NCBI RefSeq assembly: GCF_002967075.1
Contig: NZ_PUGE01000004.1
Location: 240,724 to 304,723, forward strand
DNA length: 64,000 nt
Source of the DNA: Corynebacterium sp. J010B-136
GTDB taxonomy: Bacteria; Actinomycetota; Actinomycetes; Mycobacteriales; Mycobacteriaceae
Direction of reading: 5' to 3'
Within the stretch, counting starts at the first letter, position 1; the number at the start of each line of letters is the position of its first letter. The position numbers and the translations under genes are program-made. The notes beneath the pieces are model-generated. The model saw only the letters and a program-made list of their open reading frames with translations, did no database searches and had not been told where the DNA came from. Below, piece by piece: positions 44,393-53,421 of this stretch.

Positions 44393-45310
44393 ATGACTAA
44401 CATTACAGCTCCTGCACAAACCGGAGTCGGTAAAACCTCCGCGTTCTTGCAAATCTCGGGTCGCCGCAAGGCCACCGACAATATCGCTAAGTACCTCATC
44501 TACTTCTGCATGGGCTTAGCAGTAATTCCTTTGATTTTTGTTCTCTGGCAACTGATTTCTAAGGGCCTTCCACCAGTGCTCAACGCAGAATGGTGGACCG
44601 ATGACATGCTGGGTACCCGCTATGCCCAAGAAGGCGGCGGCGCGATCCATGCGATTATCGGTACCTTGGTGCAGTCGGTTCTAGCATCTATTATTGCTAT
44701 CCCTATCGGTATCTTCACCGCAATCTACTTGGTTGAGTACTCCCGTGGCGGCTGGCTCGGACGCACCACAACCTTCATGGTGGATATCTTGTCCGGTGTG
44801 CCTTCGATCGTTGCAGCACTGTTCGTCTACGCGGCCTGGATTACGGTCCTTGGTTTCGACCGCTCCGGTGTGGCCGTGGCTTGGTCCCTGTTGCTGCTGA
44901 TGATTCCAATTGTTGTTCGCAACACCGAAGAAATGCTGCGCGTTGTTCCAATGGACTTGCGCGAAGCTGCTTACGCTCTTGGCGTTCCAAAATGGAAGAC
45001 TATCGCGCGCATTGTTCTTCCAACCGCATTGTCCGGTATTGCAACCGGCATCATGCTGGCGATTGCCCGCATCATGGGTGAGTCTGCACCAGTTCTGATT
45101 CTGGTTGGTACCACCCCGGCACTGAAGTGGGACCCCACCGGTGGCCCAATGTCTTCCTTGCCGTTGATGATGCTCGATATGTTCAAGGCCGGTTTGAACC
45201 CGAACGTTCTTGACAAGATGTGGGGCGCAGCATTCACGCTGGTTCTGATCATCGCAATTTTAAATATTGGTGCTCGCGTAATTTCCGCGAAATTCTCCAT
45301 CAAACAGTAG
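44393..45310 (+). CDS. pstA: Phosphate ABC transporter permease PstA
   Basis: A 305-residue permease partner of PstC with six predicted helices. Motifs: VDILSGVPSIVAALFVYAAW and AAYALGVPKWKTIARIVLPTALSGIATGIMLAIARIMGESAPVL (EAA loop). The ribosome-binding site GGGAGG lies 9 nt before the ATG. It occupies the expected third place in the pst operon; pstB follows after 39 bp. Confidence 0.94.
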   Translation: MTNITAPAQTGVGKTSAFLQISGRRKATDNIAKYLIYFCMGLAVIPLIFVLWQLISKGLPPVLNAEWWTDDMLGTRYAQEGGGAIHAIIGTLVQSVLASIIAIPIGIFTAIYLVEYSRGGWLGRTTTFMVDILSGVPSIVAALFVYAAWITVLGFDRSGVAVAWSLLLLMIPIVVRNTEEMLRVVPMDLREAAYALGVPKWKTIARIVLPTALSGIATGIMLAIARIMGESAPVLILVGTTPALKWDPTGGPMSSLPLMMLDMFKAGLNPNVLDKMWGAAFTLVLIIAILNIGARVISAKFSIKQ

Positions 45311-45349
45311 CGCGCCTTTCCACCACCTTTATTTCTTCCAGGAGTATTA

Positions 45350-46123
45350 ATGTCAAAGCTCGAACTCAATGACGTGGACATTTTCTACGGTGATTTCCAC
45401 GCTGTGCAAAATGTCAATATGCACATCCCGGCTCAGGCAGTGACCGCGTTCATTGGCCCATCCGGCTGTGGTAAGTCCACAGTTCTGCGCAGCATCAACC
45501 GCATGCACGAAGTTATCCCTGGCGCATACGTCAAGGGTGAAATCCTGCTCGACGGTGAAAATATCTACGGCTCAAAGATTGACCCAGTCTCCGTACGCAA
45601 CACCATCGGCATGGTCTTCCAGAAAGCTAACCCATTTCCAACCATGTCCATCGAGGACAACGTGGTGGCGGGTCTGAAGCTGTCCGGCGTCAAGGACAAG
45701 AAGAAGCTCAAGGAAGTAGCTGAGAAGTCTCTTCGCGGCGCTAACCTGTGGGATGAGGTCAAGGACCGTCTGGATAAGCCAGGTGGCGGTCTCTCCGGTG
45801 GTCAGCAGCAGCGTCTGTGCATCGCTCGCGCGATCGCTGTGGAGCCAGAAGTTCTGCTCATGGATGAGCCGTGCTCGGCACTGGACCCAATTTCTACCCT
45901 TGCTGTGGAAGACTTGATCCACGAGCTGAAGGAAAACTTCACCATCGTGATCGTTACCCACAACATGCAGCAGGCTGCACGTGTATCCGATAAGACCGGT
46001 TTCTTCTCCTTGGAAGCAACTGGCCGCCCGGGACACCTTGTGGAATTCAACGAGACCAAGAAGATCTTCGAAAACCCAGATAAGAAGGAAACCGAAGACT
46101 ACATCTCCGGCCGCTTCGGCTAA
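45350..46123 (+). CDS. pstB: Phosphate ABC transporter ATPase PstB
   Basis: A 257-residue ATP-binding subunit that drives phosphate uptake at the inner face of the membrane. Walker A is GPSGCGKST, the signature is [14 protein letters not shown], Walker B is [13 protein letters not shown] and the switch His is in [16 protein letters not shown]. The conserved [17 protein letters not shown] is characteristic of PstB. CAGGAG precedes the ATG. It is last in pstSCAB, followed by a strong terminator. phoU lies convergently beyond it, in contrast to enterobacteria where phoU is the last gene of the operon. Confidence 0.96.
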   Translation: MSKLELNDVDIFYGDFHAVQNVNMHIPAQAVTAFIGPSGCGKSTVLRSINRMHEVIPGAYVKGEILLDGENIYGSKIDPVSVRNTIGMVFQKANPFPTMSIEDNVVAGLKLSGVKDKKKLKEVAEKSLRGANLWDEVKDRLDKPGGGLSGGQQQRLCIARAIAVEPEVLLMDEPCSALDPISTLAVEDLIHELKENFTIVIVTHNMQQAARVSDKTGFFSLEATGRPGHLVEFNETKKIFENPDKKETEDYISGRFG

Positions 46124-46160
46124 AAGGGCAACTCCCTACAATTTTGATTGTCCGAGCATA

Positions 46161-46209
46161 AAGTCCAGCCACACTCTTTTCGAATCAGAGAGTGTGGCTG
46201 GACTTTTCT
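46161..46209 (+). terminator. Terminator after pstSCAB
   Basis: AAGTCCAGCCACACTCT / AGAGTGTGGCTGGACTT, a 17-bp perfect stem (46161-46177 and 46189-46205) with an 11-nt loop, then TTCT. Its symmetric U/A flanks could also serve phoU from the other side. Confidence 0.9.
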
Positions 46210-46258
46210 ATGCCTGGGGGAGGAGGCCGCTAGGCGCTGTTGGCTTAGCGCCGCTTTC

Positions 46259-46987
46259 CTAGCGACGAAACTGGCGCTCTAGCGCTTGGAAACGAGCTTC
46301 AGCATCTTCACGTTCCTGCTTGCTCTCGCGTTCTGCTAGGTACTCATCTGGGGTCAGCCCCGTGATCAGAAATACGACGCGGGCAGCAACGTTCACGCAG
46401 TGATCGGCGTAGCGTTCATAAAAGCGAGATAGCAGCGCGATATCGACTGCGGCACGCGTGGTCTCCGTCCACTCGCGGCGGGTTAAAACGTTGAGTAGAT
46501 GCTCATTGATGTCATCAACGGCGTCATCCTCACTGGTTAGCCGCAGCGCAACATCGGCGTCTGGATCCACCAAAACGTCACGGGTTAACGTGACCATATC
46601 TTCTACTAGGCGTGCCATTTCTTTGAAATAACCTAGGTAGGCATCCGGAATGACCGGCTCTGGGTGGCGCCGGCGTGCGGCATTAGCAATGTGCTTGGCT
46701 AGTCCACCCATACGCTGTAGATCTTCGACGATATAGATCGAAGACACGACCTGACGGAGATCCTTGGCAACTGGATTCTCCAAAGCGAGCAGTTCTACCG
46801 CGCGTTCTTCTGAGCGGATCCGGACTTCATCTAATTCATCTGAGAGTGAGATGGCTTCTTCCGCGGGCTGCAGCTCAGCTGTCAATAGCGCCTGGGAAGC
46901 CTTGTGCATGATCGCCGAAACACCGTCGCACATCACGATAAGGTCGTGGGCGAAGGCGTTCAATTCATCCCGATAAGCGTTACGCAT
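46259..46987 (-). CDS. phoU: Phosphate signalling regulator PhoU
   Basis: A 242-residue all-helical protein with two PhoU three-helix repeats. Motifs: ELDEVRIRSEERAVELLALENPVAKDLRQVVSSIYIVEDLQRMGGLAKHIANAA in the first repeat and RFYERYADHCVNVAARVVFLITG in the second, both with the E/D-x-x-x-D metal sites. PhoU links Pst transport to the phosphate two-component system and lowers uptake when phosphate is plentiful. A C-terminal extension is charged. The gene is convergent with pst. A TAAACT box (46994-46999) ends 6 nt before its ATG, so the mRNA may be leaderless. Confidence 0.92.
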   Translation of the reverse strand: MRNAYRDELNAFAHDLIVMCDGVSAIMHKASQALLTAELQPAEEAISLSDELDEVRIRSEERAVELLALENPVAKDLRQVVSSIYIVEDLQRMGGLAKHIANAARRRHPEPVIPDAYLGYFKEMARLVEDMVTLTRDVLVDPDADVALRLTSEDDAVDDINEHLLNVLTRREWTETTRAAVDIALLSRFYERYADHCVNVAARVVFLITGLTPDEYLAERESKQEREDAEARFQALERQFRR

Positions 46988-47096
46988 ACCGGTAGTTTAT
47001 GACATTAATCCCCACTACGCGCGGCGAGGGCAAAGAGATTCCCGTGGGTCTGCCCTAAATGTGGGTAATATCAATGATTTTTATCTGAATCTGAGA

Positions 47097-48242
47097 TTAT
47101 CCGCCAGAGTGCATGAGCTCGGCACCCTCAGGTACGGATTCATCTTCGGGGTCATCAAGCCAGCCTTCTGGCAGCACGACCTTGCCCGGAGAGCCTTGAC
47201 GACCACGTGGACCATCGGCATCATCGGCAAGCGCTAGCGAATCAGCCCAGGGTGCAAGCAGATTACGCAACTGCTGCAGAGACTCCACGCGCGCTAGTTC
47301 AGAGCGAACCTCACCGCCGACTGGGAAGCCGCGCAGGTACCAGCCAATGTGCTTGCGGATATCGCGGGTAGCGTGAGCCTCACCGTCGTAATGAGCCATA
47401 AGCTCTGCGTGGCGCACGATGATCTGTGCAACTTCTCCCAAAGTCGGCTCCGAAGGGATGTCCTCGCCGCGCAGCTGTGCCGAAAGCTCAGCGAAAAGCC
47501 ACGGGCGACCCAGGCAACCGCGGCCGACTACAACGCCGTCGCAGCTGGTTTCCTCCATCATTCGGTGGGCATCGGTGGCTTTGAAGATATCGCCATTGCC
47601 CAACACCGGAATTCCGGTGTGCGCGAGGTGTTCTTTCAAGCGCTTGATTTCATTCCAGTTGGCTTCGCCGGAGTAACGCTGCGCAGCGGTACGTGCGTGC
47701 AAAGCTACGGCGGCTGCGCCTTCTTCTACCGCGATGCGTCCAGCGTCCAGGTGCGTGTGGTGCTCATCGTCAATGCCGACGCGGAATTTCACGGTGACGG
47801 GAATATCGGTGCCTTCGGTCGCTTTGACCGCTGCAGCCACAATATTGCCGAATAAACGGCGCTTATATGGCAAGGCTGAACCGCCGCCGCGGCGGGTGAT
47901 TTTCGGCACCGGGCAGCCGAAGTTCATATCGATATGATCGGCGAGATTTTCATCGACGATCATTTTCGCGGCCTTGTAGGTGTACTCCGGGTCCACGGTG
48001 TACAGCTGCAAAGAACGCGGGTCCTCATCGGGCGCGAAAGTGGTCATCTTCATAGTCTTTTCGTTGCGCTCAACCAGAGCACGCGCAGTAACCATCTCAC
48101 AGACATAAAGTCCGGAGACGGTTCCAGTACGCTGAACTTCCTGCTCACGGCATAGCGAGCGGAAAGCAACGTTAGTTACCCCGGCCATCGGGGCGAGGAT
48201 GACAGGGGAGGAAAGGGCGATGTTTCCAATTTCTAAAGACAC
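47097..48242 (-). CDS. dusB: tRNA-dihydrouridine synthase DusB
   Basis: A 381-residue flavin enzyme that reduces specific uridines in tRNA D-loops. The TIM barrel opens VILAPMAGVTNVAFRSLCRE. The catalytic Cys is in HIDMNFGCPVPKITRRGGGSALPYK. FMN-binding parts are VKFRVGIDDEHHTHLDAGRIAVEEGAAAVALHART and VLGNGDIF...DGVVVGRGCLGRPWLF. The C-terminal helical domain ends with a short acidic actinobacterial tail. GTG 48242 fits the conserved start (SLEIGNIALSSPVIL); the open frame extends 19 codons further without similarity. Confidence 0.92.
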   Translation of the reverse strand: MSLEIGNIALSSPVILAPMAGVTNVAFRSLCREQEVQRTGTVSGLYVCEMVTARALVERNEKTMKMTTFAPDEDPRSLQLYTVDPEYTYKAAKMIVDENLADHIDMNFGCPVPKITRRGGGSALPYKRRLFGNIVAAAVKATEGTDIPVTVKFRVGIDDEHHTHLDAGRIAVEEGAAAVALHARTAAQRYSGEANWNEIKRLKEHLAHTGIPVLGNGDIFKATDAHRMMEETSCDGVVVGRGCLGRPWLFAELSAQLRGEDIPSEPTLGEVAQIIVRHAELMAHYDGEAHATRDIRKHIGWYLRGFPVGGEVRSELARVESLQQLRNLLAPWADSLALADDADGPRGRQGSPGKVVLPEGWLDDPEDESVPEGAELMHSGG

Positions 48243-48476
48243 GCCGCTATTGTCCTCTTTACCTGGGCTGTTTGGCAAATGTGAGTGACATGTACCCATC
48301 CCAGCTCAGGATGTGGCAGGGAGTGATTACAGCGAGTGCAAACGATTGGGCATACAATGTAGATGTTAGCTATTGTGGGCTATGTAACTTAAAACAGTGC
48401 CACTGCTGAAATTTCACATGTAAAGGTAAAACCGTCACGTGTTGCGGCAGCGTGCCATTACAAGGAGGTAATTAAT

Positions 48477-49982
48477 TTGTCTGACAGGATTGGTAATTAC
48501 AAGGATCTGGTCATGTCTGCTGAAGAAGCAGCACAGTTCGTCAACCACGGCGACGTTGTAGGCATCTCCGGCTTTACCGGTGCTGGCTACCCAAAGGCTT
48601 TGCCAACCGCTATCGCGGAAAAGGCTAAGGCTGCGCATGAAAAGGGCGAAGAGTTCCAGATTGACTTGTACTCTGGCGCATCAACCGCTCCTGATTGTGA
48701 CGGTGTATTGGCGGAAGCAAACGCACTGCGTTTCCGTTCCCCTTATAACTCCGATCCAGTTCTGCGTAACAAGGCAAACGCAGGCGAGATCCTGTACCAA
48801 GATATTCACCTCTCCCACTCCGGTCTGCAGGTTGAGCAGGGCTTCAACGGTGACTTCCAGGTCGCCATTATTGAGGTAGTGCGCATCCTTGAGGACGGCA
48901 ACATCGTTCCTTCCTCCGCGGTTGGTAACAACCTCGAGTACATCGAAGCTGCTGACAAGATTATCTTGGAAGTTAACTCTTGGCAGTCGGAGAACCTTGA
49001 GGGCATGCACGACATCTACCGTGTTGCCAAGCTGCCTAACCGTCAGCCAATTCCAATCACCAAGGTTGAAGACCGTATTGGTGAAACCTTCATCGAGCTG
49101 CCTGCGGAGAAGGTTGTCGCAGTTGTTGAAACCAACGCGCCAGACCGCAACGCTCCTTTCCGCGCACCAGATGAGGTCTCGGAAAAGATTGCTCAGAACT
49201 TCATCCACTTCCTGGAGGGCGAAGTTGAAGCTGGCCGCCTAGAGTACGACGGTTTCATCATGCAGTCCGGCGTGGGCAACGTTCCTAACGCTGTGATGGC
49301 TGGTCTTTTGGACTCCAAGTTCGAAAACATTAAGGCCTACACCGAGGTTATCCAGGACGGCATGCTGGACCTGATCGACGCGGGCAAGATGACCGTTGCT
49401 TCCGCTACCTCTTTCGCTTTGTCTCCTGAGTACGCAGACAAGATGAACGAGAACGCTGACCGCTACAAGGAAAGCATCATCCTGCGTCCGCAGCAGATCT
49501 CGAACCACCCAGAGGTTATCCGTCGTGTCGGTCTGATTTCTTCCAACGGCATGATTGAGGCCGATATTTACGGCAACATCAACTCCACCAACGTTGGCGG
49601 CTCCCGCATCATGAACGGCACCGGTGGTTCTGGTGACTTCACCCGTAACGGCTACATCACCACCTTCGTGTCCCCATCGGTTGCTAAGGACGGCGCTATT
49701 TCTGCGATTGTTCCTTTCGCTTCCCACATTGACCACACTGAGCACGACACCATGGTCATCATCACCGAGTACGGTGTAGCTGACCTGCGTGGCCTGGCTC
49801 CTCGTGAGCGCGTTGAGCGCATCATTGCGGTTGCGCACCCTGATTACCGTCCAATGCTGCAGGACTACTTCGATCGTGCAATGCAGAACAAGTTCGTTCA
49901 CACTCCACACGACTTGGCTACCGCGTTCGAGTTCCAGCGCAACTTCGCTGAGTACGGCGATATGCGCGGCGAGCAGAAGTAA
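48477..49982 (+). CDS. cat: Succinyl-CoA:acetate CoA-transferase (acetyl-CoA hydrolase/transferase family)
   Basis: A 501-residue class I-type CoA-transferase. It swaps CoA between acetyl-CoA and succinate or acetate and succinyl-CoA. Family motifs: VGISGFTGAGYPKALPTAIAE, YSGASTAPDCDGVLAEANALRFRSPYNSDPVLR, MQSGVGNVPNAVMAGLLDSKFENIKAYTEVIQDGMLDLIDAGK (catalytic Glu in YTEVIQDG) and FVSPSVAKDGAISAIVPFASHIDHTEHD. The start is TTG 48477 with a very strong AAGGAGGT. C. glutamicum has the homologue (cat/actA) at the matching place near pst. It could activate acetate produced by PoxB. The nearby ramA encodes a regulator of acetate metabolism. Confidence 0.9.
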   Translation: MSDRIGNYKDLVMSAEEAAQFVNHGDVVGISGFTGAGYPKALPTAIAEKAKAAHEKGEEFQIDLYSGASTAPDCDGVLAEANALRFRSPYNSDPVLRNKANAGEILYQDIHLSHSGLQVEQGFNGDFQVAIIEVVRILEDGNIVPSSAVGNNLEYIEAADKIILEVNSWQSENLEGMHDIYRVAKLPNRQPIPITKVEDRIGETFIELPAEKVVAVVETNAPDRNAPFRAPDEVSEKIAQNFIHFLEGEVEAGRLEYDGFIMQSGVGNVPNAVMAGLLDSKFENIKAYTEVIQDGMLDLIDAGKMTVASATSFALSPEYADKMNENADRYKESIILRPQQISNHPEVIRRVGLISSNGMIEADIYGNINSTNVGGSRIMNGTGGSGDFTRNGYITTFVSPSVAKDGAISAIVPFASHIDHTEHDTMVIITEYGVADLRGLAPRERVERIIAVAHPDYRPMLQDYFDRAMQNKFVHTPHDLATAFEFQRNFAEYGDMRGEQK

Positions 49983-50036
49983 GAAAAGCAAGCATCGCTT
50001 ATCGATGAACCCGCGGTACCCGCGGGCATAGCTGAG

Positions 50037-50072
50037 GACCTGTCGAAGAAATTCTTCGGCAGGTCCTTTGCT
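50037..50072 (+). terminator. Terminator after the CoA-transferase gene
   Basis: GGACCTGTCGAAGAA / TTCTTCGGCAGGTCC, a 15-bp stem with one T-G wobble and a one- or two-base apical gap, followed by TTTGC. Confidence 0.82.
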
Positions 50073-50169
50073 ATGGGCCTTGATCCTTATGGCTTTGAGC
50101 TGCTCCTTTGTGTTTAAGTGCCCCCGGTTTTCAAATTTCTACCTTGGGGCATTAAGATGGTTTCTCGTT

Positions 50170-50245
50170 GGGCCTTTAGCTCAGTTGGTAGAGCTACGGA
50201 CTTTTAATCCGCAGGTCGCGGGTTCGATCCCCGCAGGGCCCACCA
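50170..50245 (+). tRNA. tRNA-Lys (anticodon TTT), CCA encoded
   Basis: Acceptor GGGCCTT / AGGGCCC with discriminator A and encoded CCA (50243-50245). The anticodon loop is CTTTTAA, anticodon TTT (lysine). D-arm GCTC/GAGC and T-arm GCGGG-TTCGATC-CCCGC are canonical. The only tRNA in the window with an encoded CCA. Confidence 0.96.
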
Positions 50246-50246
50246 A

Positions 50247-50289
50247 AGAAAAACACCGTTGACACTGTTCAGCGGTGTTTTTCTTTTTG
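50247..50289 (+). terminator. Terminator after tRNA-Lys
   Basis: AGAAAAACACCG / CGGTGTTTTTCT, a 12-bp perfect stem (50247-50258 and 50273-50284) followed by TTTTT. Confidence 0.9.
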
Positions 50290-50333
50290 CGTTTGCACCC
50301 TTGCTATTAAACACGGTTTTTCTCGTTTAATGA

Positions 50334-50346
50334 TATGATGTGGGTT
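50334..50346 (+). promoter_or_regulatory. Leaderless promoter of the P450 gene
   Basis: TATGAT (50334-50339) is followed by 7 nt (GTGGGTT) and GTG 50347. This supports the GTG over the ATG at 50335 or 50338 as start. Confidence 0.5.
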
Positions 50347-51459
50347 GTGGATCCGAGAGAATTTGCAGATAAAGCCCTTGATGCAGGGAAGTCAGTAGTT
50401 GTCAGCGGAGACGAGTATATTGTTGTTTCTCACGCTGAGGCTGTCGCGGTGGCGCACGATCCGGAGCGGTTTTCTTCGCGCGTATCGGCGCATCTACAAA
50501 TCCCCAACGGACTGGATGGGCACGAGCACGCTACCGCACGCGCGCTGGTGGATAGCTACCTCGCCTCGGAGCGTGTAAGTAGGTTCCTGCCGCAGTTTCA
50601 CGCCGCTGCGCAGCAAGTCCTAGATGGCGCCTCGGCACCTGTCGGTGCCACGGATATCGGCGAGCTGGCTCGGTTGTATGCGGTGCGTGCCATGCAAGGG
50701 TGGTTGCAGTGGCCGGAGCATTTAACGCAGCGTTTGCTGGATTGGATTCAAGATAATGACCGCGCTCGCGTGAGCGGGGACAGGCAATGGACCAAGAGGG
50801 TGGCAGAAGAATTCGATGCCATCATCCGCATCGCTGTAGCAGAGGCCCCTGAAGGGTCAGAAACTCATTTGCTTGCAACTGGGCATGGGCTCTCACATGA
50901 GGAAGTTGTTTCCATCCTGCGCAACTGGACGGCAGGTGATTTGGGTTCGATGGCTCGGTGCATTGAAGTTATTGCAGTGGCTTTCGCGAACGCACCTGAA
51001 CTGCAAGACAGAGTGCGAGTCATCTTGAAGCCAGGCGAGCATGGGGGTCAGCGTGAGTTTGAAGCAATCGCTGATGAAATCTTGCGAAACGACAATCCCT
51101 TCGTCAGCAATCGGCGCGTGACCACGTGTCCGGTGGATTTCGGGCAAACACATATTCCGCAGGGCACTCGCGTACACATTCACTGGACGGGTGCGAACCG
51201 TGACCCGAAGGTCTTTGAAGGCTTTGACCCCCAAGGGCATGCGAAGGACAACCTAGTGTGGGGGACTGGGCCGCACTATTGCCCAGGAAAAGCACTATCT
51301 ATGGCGGAATTGAGAGCCTTTTGGACTGAAGCACTCGCGCGCTGCGAAGTAGTTGCGGTGGATGAAGATGGTGCGAGACTCGAGGGCGTGCGCAGTGCCA
51401 ACGGTGGCTGGGAAAGATCACCTGCGCGGCTGGTTCGGCGTAAAACAGGTGGAGAATAA
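50347..51459 (+). CDS. Cytochrome P450
   Basis: A 370-residue soluble bacterial P450, slightly shorter than the usual 390-410. The heme-ligand region is LVWGTGPHYCPGKALSMAELRAFW: the Cys and following Gly are in place, but the usual Phe of FxxGxxxCxG is Trp. The ExxR helix is EILRNDNPFVSNRRV. The I-helix region LRNWTAGDLGSMARCIEVIAVAF lacks the common A-G-x-D/E-T and has AGDLGS. It probably hydroxylates a small hydrophobic substrate. No ferredoxin or reductase gene is adjacent. GTG 50347 is supported by a leaderless -10 box. A membrane protein and a SnoaL-like protein follow, probably co-transcribed. Confidence 0.82.
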   Translation: MDPREFADKALDAGKSVVVSGDEYIVVSHAEAVAVAHDPERFSSRVSAHLQIPNGLDGHEHATARALVDSYLASERVSRFLPQFHAAAQQVLDGASAPVGATDIGELARLYAVRAMQGWLQWPEHLTQRLLDWIQDNDRARVSGDRQWTKRVAEEFDAIIRIAVAEAPEGSETHLLATGHGLSHEEVVSILRNWTAGDLGSMARCIEVIAVAFANAPELQDRVRVILKPGEHGGQREFEAIADEILRNDNPFVSNRRVTTCPVDFGQTHIPQGTRVHIHWTGANRDPKVFEGFDPQGHAKDNLVWGTGPHYCPGKALSMAELRAFWTEALARCEVVAVDEDGARLEGVRSANGGWERSPARLVRRKTGGE

Positions 51460-51499
51460 ACCCTTATGGCAAAAGACGATTTGAGGAAGTGACGGCACG

Positions 51500-51991
51500 A
51501 TGAGCTACGAGACTAGGGCTAATGCTTCACGGGCGTTGTTGCAGCAATGGTTGATGATTATCGGGGGCGTCTTCGTACTTCTTGGCGGTGCAGTCGCGGC
51601 AGTGGCCTCGCCGCTGGGTTTGGAAAAGGGCAGCTGGCTCGCAGCCTATCTCGTGCTCGTAGCAGGCGTTCCGGTGTATTTGGTGGGGCAGTTTATCGCG
51701 CACTGGCTGGCCGGCCGTGGCGGCTGGGCGCTGCTGGTCGGGTGGAACCTAGGGAATGCGGCGGTTATCGTCGGCTCGCTGTTGTCTTTGCCTTTGCTTG
51801 TCGATGTCGGTGGGGTAGTCCTTCTTATCCCGCTGGTGTATTTGCTGTGGATCGCGTTGAGCTGGCAAGGAGCTGGCGATGTTGCTGCTAGCCGTGCCGC
51901 TGTGATTGGTCGCTGGCTGCTTATCGCGGCACTGGTGATTATGATCTTCAGCATCCCCGTTGGCTTGGTATTAGCGCACCTGCGGGCCTAG
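51500..51991 (+). CDS. Small integral membrane protein, unknown function
   Basis: A 163-residue protein with about four or five predicted membrane helices (about residues 15-37, 48-68, 78-98, 102-121, 137-158) and short loops. GAGGAAG upstream of the ATG serves as ribosome-binding site. I do not recognise a family. It begins 40 bp after the P450 and ends 28 bp before the SnoaL-like gene, so the three may form an operon. Confidence 0.65.
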   Translation: MSYETRANASRALLQQWLMIIGGVFVLLGGAVAAVASPLGLEKGSWLAAYLVLVAGVPVYLVGQFIAHWLAGRGGWALLVGWNLGNAAVIVGSLLSLPLLVDVGGVVLLIPLVYLLWIALSWQGAGDVAASRAAVIGRWLLIAALVIMIFSIPVGLVLAHLRA

Positions 51992-52019
51992 AAAAATCTA
52001 GATTAGAGGCGGATCCGGT

Positions 52020-52487
52020 ATGGAAATTAGAGACACCCCGCTTGCTGTCGCGGAGGCATTCGCCGCCGCTTGGAATGACTATGACGCGGATGCATTAGCC
52101 GGGCTCTTTGTGGAGGATGCCGAATTCGTCAACGTGGTTGGACTGTGGTGGCATGACCGCGAACATATTCGCCAGGCACCTGCTTATGGCTTCCGGAAAA
52201 TTTTTCGCCACTCGCATATGAAACTAGGCAGAACAGCGGTGCGGGAGCTGGGCGCGGACGTCGCGGTCGTGCACGCAGCCTGGACGCTGACAGGCCAAGA
52301 ATCACATGAAAACCGCGAAGCCGGTAAGCGCCGCGGTGTCATCAGCTTTACCGTGCAGCGCCAAGCGGGTGGCGGGTGGTTGGCAGTCTCCGCGCACAAT
52401 ACTGACCGCATTAACGGTGCAGAAACCCATATTGCAGCAGAAGGCACGCTCAACCCCGCGTACTACGGCAATCAACCCGACGCCTGA
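52020..52487 (+). CDS. SnoaL/NTF2-like protein (SgcJ/EcaC type)
   Basis: A 155-residue protein with a cone-shaped NTF2-like fold. The N-terminus PLAVAEAFAAAWNDYDADALAGLFVEDAEFVNVVGLWWHDREHIRQ is the SgcJ/EcaC signature, and ADVAVVHAAWTLTG and GGGWLAVSAHNTDRI follow. Such proteins act as small isomerase- or hydratase-like enzymes or ligand binders; the substrate is unknown. It follows the P450 and membrane protein in one direction. It is convergent with alkA, 19 bp from its stop. Confidence 0.75.
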   Translation: MEIRDTPLAVAEAFAAAWNDYDADALAGLFVEDAEFVNVVGLWWHDREHIRQAPAYGFRKIFRHSHMKLGRTAVRELGADVAVVHAAWTLTGQESHENREAGKRRGVISFTVQRQAGGGWLAVSAHNTDRINGAETHIAAEGTLNPAYYGNQPDA

Positions 52488-52506
52488 TTTCTTAACTGGG
52501 CGTTGC

Positions 52507-53421
52507 TTAATTGAGCAACGCCCACAGACGTTGGGCGGCGTAGCTGCGATAAGGACTCCACGCAGCAACACGCGCGGCGTCCTTCTGCTTATCCAAGCCG
52601 AGTCCCGGCTCGGCTGCGGCCATCATGCGGCGCAAGACTGCATCGGAAGCCGGAAACGCATCCTTGTCGCTTGCTGCGCGGATGGCTAGAACATCCAATG
52701 TCCACGGGCCGATGCCATAGATAGTGGCTAGTTCCTCACGGGGAGGAAGCTCAACGTGTTCGGCATGCGCTCCACGCTCGGCAAAGAACTTCGCTACTTC
52801 AGAAACAGTGCGAGCCCGAGAGTTGGTGAGTTTTACTAATGCGCGCAGCTTTTCGACGGGAGTGCTAGCAATTATCTGCGCCGTGGGGAACATGCGTAGC
52901 CGAGAAGCAGCTGAGTTTCTCGGCGGTGTTGCTTCGGTGGTCTCTGCTGACGGAGCCGCGCCCAAAGCTTCTACGAGGCGGGCCGCGAAAAGCCGACCGG
53001 TGGACAGCGTCACTTGTTGACCCAAGACAGCCAAAATAGTGCCCTCAAAGGGCGCGTGGTGGCGCGTAATGCGAATGCCAGGCCGCAGGTTCACCTGTGA
53101 CGCAAAGAGCGGGTCTTGGGCCAAATGGGCGTTGATGGGCGCAAGGTCGGTATCCACATCGAACCAGTGCTTCACGCGCCGGGCAATGGCGTCATTGATC
53201 GACTCATCCTGCGAGTAGGTGGTGAGGCGTAGGTGGGCATCGATAAGCTGTGCTTGCACAAATTGCTGGGTGCCGGTTACCTCAATCCAGCGCGAGAGCT
53301 GCTTGGTTTCCGGGTTGAAATCCTGCAATCCCGTGACCGTATGAGACTTGAGGTTAGTGATGACCGCGTCGTGGTCAAAGGCACCGTTGGCAGTGAGCTC
53401 AATGGTGGTTGGAGTACTCAT
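52507..53421 (-). CDS. alkA: DNA-3-methyladenine glycosylase II (AlkA-like)
   Basis: A 304-residue base-excision glycosylase that removes alkylated purines. The N-terminal AlkA-type domain precedes an HhH-GPD core. PFEGTILAVLGQQVTLSTGRLFAARLVEALG matches the AlkA region, and the helix-hairpin-helix is LATIYGIGPWTLDVLAIRAASDKDAFPASDAVLRR with the catalytic Asp in the second half. ATG 53421 overlaps the stop of tag as ATGA, so the two are translationally coupled. It is the last gene of a five-gene alkylation-repair cassette transcribed from about 55.7 kb. Confidence 0.88.
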   Translation of the reverse strand: MSTPTTIELTANGAFDHDAVITNLKSHTVTGLQDFNPETKQLSRWIEVTGTQQFVQAQLIDAHLRLTTYSQDESINDAIARRVKHWFDVDTDLAPINAHLAQDPLFASQVNLRPGIRITRHHAPFEGTILAVLGQQVTLSTGRLFAARLVEALGAAPSAETTEATPPRNSAASRLRMFPTAQIIASTPVEKLRALVKLTNSRARTVSEVAKFFAERGAHAEHVELPPREELATIYGIGPWTLDVLAIRAASDKDAFPASDAVLRRMMAAAEPGLGLDKQKDAARVAAWSPYRSYAAQRLWALLN

